From contig CM031554.1 of assembly GCA_018466975.1 (NCBI GenBank), positions 1,054,001-1,118,000 of the forward strand: 64,000 bases of DNA, read 5' to 3'. Each line of letters begins with the position of its first letter. The first letter of the stretch is position 1. A program made the position numbers and the translations under genes. Shown in pieces: positions 11,586 to 22,056 of this stretch. The stretch comes from Sparassis latifolia (taxonomy: Eukaryota; Basidiomycota; Agaricomycetes; Polyporales; Sparassidaceae). The notes under the pieces are model-generated. The model did no database searches. It had not been told where the DNA came from and was given only the letters and a program-made list of their open reading frames with translations.

Positions 11586-13509
11586 GGTTAAGATTAGTAA
11601 GGACAATGTCTTGAGAATGGTCTGGTAGTTTCTAGTCTTTTAGTTTACAGTATATAAGGAGCTGAACAGGCTCCTAGGTAGCTAACTAATTTCTATCCTC
11701 TTCTACTCGTAGCCCGAGGTGCAGTTGCTTACAGAAAATGACCTTGATGTCTCAGATGGTGGAGGGGGTAGTGGTGGTGAGGGGCACTTACAGGAGAAAT
11801 CAAGCTTGTTGAGGTTTAGGGAGTGTCTCTAGAGCCTTACGAGATGAAAATAATCCCTGTTGCATGAGGGATGGAGGATGTCATTCCTGTATAAGTGAGT
11901 GTTGATCATTTCTTATTGCTGTATCTGTTACTGAGGTTGCCATTGATATCTAATGCAGACATTCTCATTGCGGATCGCTATTCTCGACATTCTTGACATG
12001 TGGCTAACACCTGCAGCAAATTCAAATTCTTGTGATTCTTGAATGTTGTTCACATGTATTTATGAATCACATGGACGATGCAAGTCAATGCAATGAATTC
12101 AGCGTCGGATGTGGAAATGTATAGGAAGACTTGTCAATCAATCCTCGTCTGCACCACAAGGCCAGTTGTGAAAAGCCGTCCTGAAAGACGGCCGCAAGAC
12201 ATGGATCACTACATGTTGCATTGACAGTTTATATTGATTGGTTCCGACAACTTAGATACTAAAGCTATTCCTTCTGCATATTTGATGTCAACCTTCCCAG
12301 ATGACTTTTGTTGAGCATGGCATTTACATTGGTAGTAAGTGCCCTGCGATCATAAGCTCCAGCATGTGCACTGACCACAATGGATGCATCCATTATTCGT
12401 CTATGCAGGTGCTTTGATGGTCACAGAAGGTCTGCGACATGCTGGTCTGCATCATTCCCAAGGCCCAGAGGAGACTTTGTCGACATAACCCTTGCTCTTC
12501 GGCACACACTTCCAAACGTTATATGTGTCAGGCCCATACTCAGCTCCATGGGTAGTATCCGTGAAAGTCCCTCGGCGAGCACGAAGGCACAAGACCCGCA
12601 TAGCTGGCCAGTGGTCACGCTCTTGATGCTCGGCAGACACTGCGATATACTGGCAGGTCTGTAATATGACCGGTGGAATGGACACCGATCAAAGGGTGTA
12701 CTTACCGCTTTTTTGCACACAGTTCTCCTAGTACTGCGACGGAGCAGGGTATCGAGTATTCTGATCTCCGGAGATGCTGCATGTTTGTACCAAAATTGAT
12801 GTCTCAGTTCGTATGTGATCCAAATGCTGAGAGTGAGGAGTGCATACTTGCTGTACCGCGTCGTGGAGCGTGACACTTTCCTCATGCCTCACGTCATTGA
12901 TCTGTGGATCCCGACAGTGAGAGATGTTAGGGAGGAAAGGGGACCTTGGCGTATACCCTGCGTTAATGAGGCATTGCTTTCTGATGCGATTGGGTGGGCA
13001 ATATGATGCTCACCAATTATTTTGGGTGACCACATAATATTGCGCCAAGCACACGACACAACACCTCGAAGGAGAAGGGATTCGGCAGGACGGGTCAGAT
13101 GATGATGACAACGACAGCGTTGCGAGAGTTTAGTCAACACGCTTTAGGATATCTTTGTACCTTTCTGCTCCGAATGAATAATATGCTGGCCGCGAGACGA
13201 AATAGTCCTGAGCGACCGAGCTCGAATCAATGTCAGCGTGAGTGAAGAATCTATTCTCTAATGAACGACAGGAAGGCAACCACATCGTCTAGTTTTCTCC
13301 GTGGTTCCTGATTTGGCTAGAGGATGCTGCAAATATCCGAGATAGCTGTTCAGTCACGCGAAGGTAGAAGAGAAGATCACGAGAGGAATTAATACCGCTG
13401 GACGTACCGGACGTCCAGTGAGTAATGAAACTCAACTCTAGCACGGTGCACAGGGATTATGAGCTTTCAAGCTTATCACACAGGGGACGAAGGGAGTTTG
13501 GCCATCTGG
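11586..13509. other. AT-rich intergenic stretch, no gene recognised
   Basis: Contains a TATATAAGGAG element near 11650 followed by an open frame at about 11711-11832 (PEVQLLTENDLDVSDGGGG at its start) that may be a displaced exon. A minus-strand frame at 12421-12885 has a hydrophobic stretch but no motif I know. The rest shows nothing supportable. Confidence 0.35.
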
Positions 13510-15016
13510 AGATTTCTGCAAGTACCACTCGGTTACTTTGTAGCTTTCGAACGGGGCGTGGTATCTATGTGGACGAGCATGAGGTCAGATAGGTGATTAA
13601 CAGGAGATCATGAAATATGACCATAGAGGAACGCACCACTTTGTCCATGTCTGAGCCCAAGACAAATCGGCCGCCAAGCCGGAACCAGCCTTATGGGTGA
13701 TGTAGTTCAGTCTCCCGGTGGAAGTTCATACTAGAGGCTTGTGCGCTATCGATGGACCACGGCACTCACGCACTAACTCAGTTCAGTCTACGGGGAACCA
13801 CCGCTTGTGCAGCAACGTCGGCGGAGGCGCGAGTTGAGAGCGACACGAGTAGCAGATATTGTTTTCGTTTGCGGCGTGCATCTTGAGTGCACTCGAAAAA
13901 AAAGTGCATCCCCCGTGCTCTCACCATACGCAAATCCCGTGGGTCAATAGAGTACGAGGAAGGAAGGGTAGAAGAAAGAAGCCGCCACTGTGATTATCCG
14001 CGAAGCCAGCGGGGTCTCAAGACATGACTGGAATGAGCTCGCTGCCCCGCACATGATAATGTTAACTCGACTTTTAACAAGAGAAAAGAGAATTACCCTG
14101 AAAATATCCAGCGCGTCATGGTGCTGACGTTCCGCGATGTCTCCTTTTAGCGAGTACTGGGGGCATTACCACGATCGACGACGACTGTGCGTTGAGCACG
14201 ATGAAGTGCGCTCTCCTTCCACATGCAGTGTGTTCTCTTCACATTTGTGCAAGGACTAAAATTACGGGGTAAACATGCTGCCACAGACGAGGACTGACGA
14301 AGTGACGACCACGAATCATTTCACCGCATCTCGCGCTTGAATTCTCGAACTTGAGATACGAAGTAAAGGTCGACATAGAGTGCTTCTGGAAACCAAAGAT
14401 ATCGAAAAAGAGGCCGCCCGATGAGAAGAGATACATCAAATGCAGTCAGGGTGGCACGGAGATGGCAGAGAGTTTCCGAACACATACGAAGTATATGTCA
14501 GCGCACAGCTAGCTCTTCTTGACCAGACTTGCTAGCAGTCACGGTGGTGGTTTCACCCTGGGTCATCAAGAAGATGTAACTGGGGAAATGGAGGACGTCA
14601 TGGAGAAATATACTCTATGCAAATGGATACTACGCATATCGCACCACAAACCGCCGTTGCCTCTCGCTTCTCTGGCCTGGCCTGTATCTCCTTGGTGAAT
14701 ACGAACCTACTCACGACTCCGAGCATAATGTAGTGTTTGCACAGAGAGATGCACAGAGGCCCCTCCACGATAATGGAGCTGCCCTGTCCCAGTGGCCCCA
14801 AATTACGGTTGCGAATGTTGAGATGGGCGTTGCGAAAACGCACGAGATGCAGTTGACTTGACATGAGGACGATGCGCTGCTCCTCACTTGGCCGGATGCT
14901 GAGGGGAATGGGATGTCGATCAGGCTGTGGAGCGGGCGTAGTGACATAGGGTTAGGGCTTGTCATTGTTGTCATTGTCCTGCGCGTGTGCAGTATATTCC
15001 TCGTCTTTCCTTCAAG

Positions 15017-15913
15017 CTTACACTGGAGGCAAAAGTGGATGTTCTGCCTTGGAACAGTGTCTGAACATCCAAGGAACAGATTACATTTTGGACATGTCAC
15101 ATGTTCTGAACATGGTAAGGAACATCTAATATATCAATGTTCGCACTGGAGAATGTTCCATTGACCATTCTGGAACATATAATATGTTCACACAATGTCT
15201 CATTGGAGAATGTCCTGCAGACTTGCTGCATGTTTCATTCTGGAACATTTATCATTTTGCTACTATATTCTGGGCTTGTCTCTTGGTGCAATATGCTCTG
15301 TATAATAAGGATTTCCCATGGCCAAACACATTACATTTCTGGCCGCTGTTAATCTTCAGAACATTGTGAGAAGATGTTAAGTGCTCCTACTCCAAACATA
15401 CAAGATGTCCTGGGCACCAAGAACATTTGCAGTACATGTAAAATTTTAGTATGATTTTAGTATGTATCATACATGTACTGCAGATGTTTTTGGTGCCCAG
15501 GACATCTTGTATGTTTGGAGTAGGAGCACTTAACATCTTCTCACAATGTTCTGAAGATTAACAGCGGCCAGAAATGTAATGTGTTTGGCCATGGGAAATC
15601 CTTATTATACAGAGCATATTGCACCAAGAGACAAGCCCAGAATATAGTAGCAAAATGATAAATGTTCCAGAATGAAACATGCAGCAAGTCTGCAGGACAT
15701 TCTCCAATGAGACATTGTGTGAGACATATTATATGTTCCAGAATGGTACATGCAACATGTTTCCAGCATGCTCTCCAATGGAACATTGTGCGAGACATAT
15801 TAGATGTTCCTTACCATGTTCAGAACATGTGACATGTCCAAAAATGTAATCTGTTCCTTGGATGTTCAGACACTGTTCCAAGGCAGAACATCCACTTTTG
15901 CCTCCAGTGTGAG
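15017..15913. mobile_element. foldback element, 0.9 kb, two long inverted arms
   Basis: Left arm about 15017-15440 and right arm about 15470-15913 are inverted copies of each other over more than 400 bp, separated by a short AT-rich spacer. The outer ends read CTTACACTGGAGGCAAAAG and its complement. The arms are rich in GGAACAT/ATGTTCC motifs. They differ by small indels near the middle of the right arm. Long reading frames in the arms are mirror images and not evidence of a gene. The element is absent from the paralogous R1 block, so it is inserted DNA. No clear target duplication was found. Confidence 0.8.
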
Positions 15914-17468
15914 TTATCGATATCACTCGAATGTGCGATATTCGGCATATTCTGAAGGCTCTCCGAGCATTCCCGGCTGTCACGCGCACTTTTTGGTATA
16001 TTGTTCTCACGCATGATGAGGCCGACACCGACGACGCTGACAGCGGCGAGGATGTCCAGGCCCATGTACAAGGTCTTCTGCACTCTCGGATAGTGAGAAT
16101 AAGTCGTGCTAGATAGTTCCGTATATTTTCTATGCTTAATGGCCAGAAATGGGGGTTCTGATCACTGCGTCGGTAGTTGGTGTTACCCAATATGGCCCAC
16201 CGCCACGGCACTGAACAACGGGCGCAGCGTCGGGACGTGGCGAGTGGCGCGCGCTGGATGGAGGATGGACCGCTCGTACCGCTCGGTCACACCGGCTCAC
16301 ACAGCCGCTGTTGCCGGAACGATCCCGAGAATCACGGACTCGAGCGAATTATCGATATCACTCGTCTACACGAACAGGCCCTTACGCCCCGGCTGCTTAG
16401 GTTCCTATTCTGTCTGGTACGTCCTAGTCTACATCGGCTTCCTCTGCAAGTCCCCGTATATATTGATTTTTCGGTAATCGTCTCTCGCTCCGCCAGGTCT
16501 TCGCGCCTTCCATCGGCTCTCCCCTTTTATCCAGCTTTCCAGTTTTCTGGGGGTGGTGTTACGCTGGGCTGGCCTCGCGATCCATCGTGAGCGCAATTCT
16601 ACAGGCCAAACCCGAGATGCTTCTCCGACTCTACTCCCCTCGCACCTATCTCCCCCTCCCACGATAGACCTCGATGATTCCGATTGTGCACAGGGGATAC
16701 AAAAGACAAGGACGCTGTCGTGAATGTAGGCTCCGCACCGTCGAAATATATCTGTATGTCTTCTGCGGTGCGCGTGCGTGATACGTGCTCCATTTAAGTT
16801 TAGCATCTCGGTGTAGCCATTGCCCATCTGTCTCATCCTCACAGCCTTCCGGTGTGAATACGGCGGGCGCTGCTTTCTGTCCTGTGCACAAGATGCGATG
16901 TTTAGATTTCGGACGGTGCCGCTCCTGATGTTATTTTCCCTGGGATGGTATGGTACGTAGCGCTGCAGTGCCAATATGCATCGTGCTACCAGCGCTCTGC
17001 TTAGCCGCATCATGCCTGCGTGAGTACCCGTCAGTCCCCTTCTTATCCCCGTCTCCTTCAGACCCTCGAACGAGGGGCGAGAGACGCAGTGATGTGTCAA
17101 GCGTGCCTGTGCTGCGGAGCTGCCCTCATTGCGCCAGACATTGCAGGATCCTTTCATCCTCTGCACTAAGTCTATTCGTGCAATAGAGGCTATTCTCATC
17201 GAACTTCGACTTTATTTTTATAGCCCATTCAAATCTATCGACCAATGCTTGCCTTCTTGGAACGTACTGCCCGGATCTCGACCATTTCGCCGTATAGATC
17301 TGGTGAGGCAAGCTAGCATTGCGGCCACTTTGCTAGTGCTTCAAAAATATGCGCTTCATCGCCTGAAGACTCTAGTCTGTGACAGTTATTGGATGGAGAC
17401 AAGAATATACTTTCACCACTTCCATCTCATCGAAGAGCACCTCGCGACGCATTGTAATCACTCAAACA

Positions 17469-17681
17469 CATCAGGAAAACCCCACTTTTTCTTAAAAGGA
17501 CACTTAAATAACTTAAATGGACTTATGGTCCTTATTTAAGGACATAAGGACAAAAAGGGCCTAAGGCATATTCCCTGAGTGTCTGAAATTCGACTTATTT
17601 GAACACTTATGGCCTTAAATAAGGGTTGTCAGACCCAAAAGTGTAAATAAGTCCATAAGAGAAAGTTGGGTTTTCCTGATG
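17469..17681. mobile_element. small foldback/MITE-like insertion
   Basis: About 213 bp beginning CATCAGGAAAACCC and ending GGGTTTTCCTGATG, with further internal inverted stretches (ACTTATGG/CCATAAG). The R1 block has no such insert at the equivalent place near 9041, so the empty site is visible. The target duplication is unclear (at most CA). Confidence 0.75.
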
Positions 17682-17936
17682 CAAGTGAGTGAGCTGGTCC
17701 GATCTGCGGAGATAGAAGAAGAGACAAAACCTGATCATCTTCTACAGTCCCTCGGGCCATTTCGCTGGGTCGCCCGTCGTTCCGGGACAGTCAGTACCTG
17801 TGAGAACAGGCTATCTTACGGTCTTCTCTTGAGTATGCTGACATGAACTCAACCAGTTACAGTGCCGTGTTGAATGACTTCGATGGCATTCCTCCCGGCG
17901 GACTAGTCATTTCTGTGTTCGCCGTGCCGACCGGGT

Positions 17937-18115
17937 GTATGCCGGATTTTTCCCTCACTGGCTGAAGGCGGTGGGGATGCAGAGATACTTTGATACCCCC
18001 AGAGTCTCGAAGCCATGGAGATGGCTACAATGGTTTGTCACTGGGTCCTACCCTACTCATGAAGAACTGTGGGCATACTTCATGGCTGGTGCGCACAGAT
18101 TTCAATCTGATTAAT
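17937..18115 (+). pseudogene. tail remnant of the GTPase-APH kinase gene (third copy)
   Basis: Only the last 55 or so codons of the kinase are present, starting inside the IIDW...AGFFPHWL motif. The nucleotide sequence is close to 21725-21890. It reads AGFFPHWLKAVGMQRYFDTP and continues to a stop near 18112. The left edge is fused to R2 at about 17930. It has no promoter, GTPase part or catalytic loop. Confidence 0.85.
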
Positions 18116-18244
18116 CGTTGAGCTTGACACGCCACTTATTACTCGCGCCAGAGTTGTAACCATCTTGTATTGCTCGGATAACCTTACTGACTCTTTTCCA
18201 TATATGCCTGCATGCTAAGCATAATTCCTTTCCCTGAAGTAGTG

Positions 18245-18480
18245 CTACTTGCGGTCGTCTTGATACCCTTTGGCGATAACACCGCGTCCCTGCTCTAGTA
18301 TCCTCTCCACATCCTCTCCAACCCTCAGAATGTCCAGCTATGCAAAAATTGCACTGACATCAGAAATGAATAACCATATTTTACCATCATGTCAACAAGA
18401 TTTTCGCTCCTGTTGCGCCATCTGTGAGCATCACAAGTGTTTTTCTCCTGGTTGCGCAATGCGACAGTAGAGTCAAAGCC
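18245..18480 (-). pseudogene. DPH2: tail remnant of DPH2 (third copy)
   Basis: Sequence downstream of the kinase remnant matches the 3' end of DPH2 as in the two larger copies: the stop codon (complement of CTA at 18245), the preceding GYQDDR-type end, and the upstream intron region to about 18480, after which homology ends. Spacing to the kinase tail is similar to the other copies, so the two remnants were duplicated together. Confidence 0.7.
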
Positions 18481-18651
18481 AACTCACATCGACTGGGACT
18501 ACCACTGAACAGCATTTCATTTGCAAGAGATTGTCACAAACACAACAAGTACCCAAGTAAAGACGTACAATCAAGTATATGGGTAGGCTACAACGGTATC
18601 GTTTCTTACACAACACAATACAACAAAGGAGTTATTCTGAATAGTACTGGA

Positions 18652-19359
18652 TCAAGCAGCCTGTGAAGTTGGCTGCAGCACAGAATGCATGTCAACTCAG
18701 GGCGCAGTGGTAGCAGACCAGATAAACTTACGGGAGTGTAAAATGTGCCTTGACGAGGAGGCCAGGGCATAGAGCTAGCCACTGCGCTGGACGCATTTCG
18801 CGCCTCCTGAATGATGTTCAGGACTCGGAGAAACTCCTCGACCCGAATCCATTTGGCCTCCTCATCCATGCGCTGTAGCAAGGTTAACTGCCAGAACATG
18901 CATCCACTACCCGCATTGTGGAATCGGTAATATTGCATGTTCCTCGTTACAATGAACTCGAGCAGCTGCCGTACTGTCACGGCCTGCTGCAACGGAATAT
19001 CGACACGGACGGCAGGGCTTGTACTCGTCAGTTTCTCGAAGGACACCTTGATCAAGAGGGTCCCGAAGCTATTTCCTGTACCCTTGGTAGTATGATAGAC
19101 ATGTGACTTCGGTTGAAACATGTCGACGGATATGCCTAGTAGTACCATCAGCCAGAAGCATACAAGGAGGTATAGTCACAACAGACTTGCCTAAGGGGCC
19201 TTTTCTCACAACTTCAGCAAACTCATAGCTGGTACGCCAATGTGTGACACCATTACTCTGAGGTGCCCATATAATGACACTTTTCAGGACTCTGTCCAGG
19301 ACAGGATTGATGTCTGTGTTGACTTCCAATGTCGGCCACACCGTATCCTGAAGGGACAT
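18652..19359 (-). CDS. DUF7770-like hypothetical protein
   Basis: Starting at an ATG at 19359, the frame gives a THWRTSYEF motif, then, after a frame change near 19165, SVDMFQPKSHVYH and the stretch QYYRFHNAGSGCMFWQLTLL, which I associate with the fungal DUF7770 family. A last intron at 18673-18731 (GTAAGT...CTGCAG) leads to a short exon ending at 18652. The frame change at about 19139-19168 needs either an unusually short 28-bp intron or is a real frameshift, so the gene may be damaged. Function unknown. It sits between the DPH2 tail remnant and GTPase-APH copy 2. The region 19360-20260 upstream shows nothing else I can name. Confidence 0.45.
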
Positions 19360-20260
19360 AGTTTGTATTGCTGGGTGAGTGATCAAGGTAAAAAGTACGG
19401 TGGACTGTATGATCTCAGTAATCACTCGGGTGAGTGGTTGCAAATGCGAGTAAAGCACCAACGAGAAAATGGCTCCTTATTATACTCACTGGCCTCCGAA
19501 GAATTGGGGGACTCGGAAGAGCCAATTGAGTCATATTTGCCCCAATTGGCGGGGATGACAAAAGGTAAGGCATCTGATAACACATATGTAAGAGGACCCT
19601 GGATTTGAGCGTTCTTGCCGCCTGTAGAAGTCATCATGAGGACCCACAGTACCATCTGATATAACTTTTACAGAATGAAGTCTCACAACCGAAGCGCTGA
19701 CGCTCGCGTTGACTCGATGCTCCGACCCAATTGGTGACAAGTTTCGCAGGTGTCCAAAGTTGGACCCACACAGCGGCTGATCTCATCACGGCGGCCATAG
19801 GGATTCTACACGAGTGGAAATCCATGTGCTTCCAAGTTCATCAACGTGCTATCAGAAGCACGAAGCTTGAGGGCTTATCAAGGTTGGACCCTCTGAGTCA
19901 CTAAATGCTCGGTGTTGGGCCAAGCTTCAGCTTCGGAGGATGCTCGCGGGCCGACCACCACTCAACGCCAATGTACATACCTCCGTCGCAGGAGGCGTAC
20001 TCAACTGCCGCAGTGTACCTATCGAGTGAGGCTGACAACGCAGGCTGTGTTATATTCTCTATGCATGGTCGGAGTGAACTGTTGAGAAACCATCCTGTTA
20101 TTTATTTAATTCAGTAAATGCAGTAATATTGTTAGCCGATTTATTTATTCATGACAAGTCAAGTCGGGCGCTGATTGTCCGCTTATGTCGAGAATCGTCG
20201 ACCCAACCTCAAGTCACTTTCTTCTCAGTCTCATAGACCTTGCTATTTCCGCATTGGAAC

Positions 20261-21891
20261 ATGACCATACCTGTCCATGTTGTTGTGCTAGGTTAATGAT
20301 CAATTTTATCGTCCTGTACAGAGCGCGTGCTCAAATTGCAAACCAGGTGGTCCGCAAAGTGGCAAAAGTACTCTCATCGCTCGCATGGTGAGCAGCCTAA
20401 GTTCTGTCATAAATGTCTTACGCCCAAAAGTTACATTATTTTCTGGACATAGAACAAGAACGTTTATAGGCGAGCTGGCGATCGACGTGTTTTTCGGTTC
20501 AGTATGGCGGATTGTGGCGACGATGTCGAGTTTGCCAGTTCATGCGAAGGTTCACACTTTGTGTTATCTACATTCGACCTCATGGAAGGGTACGCTGGTC
20601 TGTCGCAGGCAGTGGTCTTGGGTCGCAAGGTCTTGGAAACAGCCCGTCACACCTTGCAGATATGGCTCGTTGGCACCAAGCTAGATCTCATTCCACAAAA
20701 CTATTCTGATATGGACCTGGAGGTTCGCCAATATGCTGCAGAATGTCCTTGGCAATACGACATGCGTTTCGTAGCTGTGAGCAGTGTCACTAATCAAGGT
20801 ATTGACAATCTCAAAGAACTCATCGGTGTGTAATTCCGCAACTATGGCACATTTTCTGCTGGAATATGTTTCCCCTTGTACAGTAAACCATTCGCACCCC
20901 ATCGAGGAGAGATGGTCAACTGCAGTCATTATTCATACCTTGGTAAATTGGTTTCTAGGCCACGTAGCAACAACATTTTCGCTCCCGGTACCAGGAAACA
21001 AAGAGGTAACATCTTGACCATATATTGAAAACATAATTTTGATCTGATTTTTATGCATGGCTTTTACAGACACCTGACCCAGTTGAGTTAGACGACGCCA
21101 AAGTAGACGCTCTCTTGGAAACCCCCGAAGCCGTTGCCTGGGACGATAAGCTGAAAACCTACTCGACCTTTTGGAATGCCAGCACTGTTCACAAAATCAC
21201 GCCTTCACTAGTAGTTAAACGATTTACGCGCACGGAGCTGGAGAACATGCTCTACGTGCGCAGACACACAAAAATTCCGGTCCCGCAGCCGCGTTGTCTC
21301 AATCTCTCGGACTGGCTTGCGATGGATCTCGTGGATGGCCAGATGCTGATTGACTGCTGGGATTCTCTGTCTTTCTTCATGCAGTTCCGTGTTGCATGCA
21401 CTCTCCGGTCATATATCTCCCAGCTCCACCAATTGACTCGGGACGTTCCTGGTCCGGTAGACGGCGGGTCATTCAGTGGTGCTCTATTTGATGAAACAGA
21501 ATACGGACCCTTTCCCTCCTCCAGAAGCTTTCGGCTGCGGTGCGAGATGATTGCCCATATTGGGTGGGCCCGTTACGTGCGACACCTTAGGTCGGAGCAA
21601 AGACCTATTCCACCCCCTCCGATAGTCGGCGGCGATTGGTCTCTTTCATTCGTGCACGCCGATTTGGGCCCATCAAATATGATCCTGTCGAAAGAGGGCG
21701 TGTTATGGATCATCGACTGGGCGGATGCCGGATTTTTCCCTCACTGGCTGGAGGCGGTGGGGATGCAGAGATACTTTGATACTCCCAGAGTCCCGAAGTC
21801 ATGGAGATGGCTGCAATGGTTTGTCACTGGGTCCTGCCCTGCCTACAAAGATTTGTGGGGATACTTCATGGCTGATGCACACAGATTTTGA
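20261..21891 (+). CDS. small GTPase fused to an APH-family kinase, copy 2
   Basis: Exons 20261-20291, 20347-20387, 20453-20825, 20884-21005 and 21070-21891 join in frame to about 462 residues, with exactly the same intron positions and phases as copy 1. The P-loop is canonical (GGPQSGKST). Later GTPase elements are ADCGD at the switch II position, VGTKLDL and VSSVTNQGIDNLKEL. A linker of about 45 residues with VPGNKE leads into the kinase part: VVKRFTRTELEN, TKIPVPQPR, the WLAMDLVDGQML block, FVHADLGPSNMILSKEG and IIDWADAGFFPHWLE. The HxD...N and IIDW motifs are the catalytic and metal-binding signatures of the APH superfamily. Compared with copy 1, it ends about 20 codons earlier. It converges on intact DPH2 with 165 bp between stops. 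I know of no described protein with this domain order. Confidence 0.75.
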
Positions 21892-22056
21892 TCCGAGTAT
21901 TCTTCACGCTAGCTTCCCTTGGTATGCGACTCTTCGCTCAGGCCACAGCTGTAAACGGTTTCTATCGGTCAGAAAACCCTAAGTACTGACTTCGCTATGT
22001 GCCTCCGTGCCGCTCACAAAGTCTTATATCATGCCGCTCTTCTCGCTAAAGTAGTG

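Larger units (their letters stand above)
13510..17926. repeat. duplicated block R2, with insertions
   Basis: Second copy of R1. Matching stretches include the GTACCACTCGGTTACTTTGTAG start, the AAATTACGGGG and CATACGAAGTATATGTCAGC blocks and the right edge ending GTGTTCGCCGTG. Relative to R1 it carries an extra segment between about 14970 and 16550, which includes the large foldback element, and a 0.2-kb foldback element at 17469-17681. Its right edge joins directly to an APH-kinase tail remnant. Confidence 0.6.

Noticed and set aside
15729..16211. 160-codon minus-strand frame
   Set aside because: Its left part lies in the right arm of the foldback element and mirrors the left arm; not independent coding evidence. 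A short hydrophobic segment at about 16010-16080 is too little to call.
16429..17199. 256-codon minus-strand frame in R2
   Set aside because: The R1 counterpart is broken into shorter frames, and no family resemblance or splice structure supports it.
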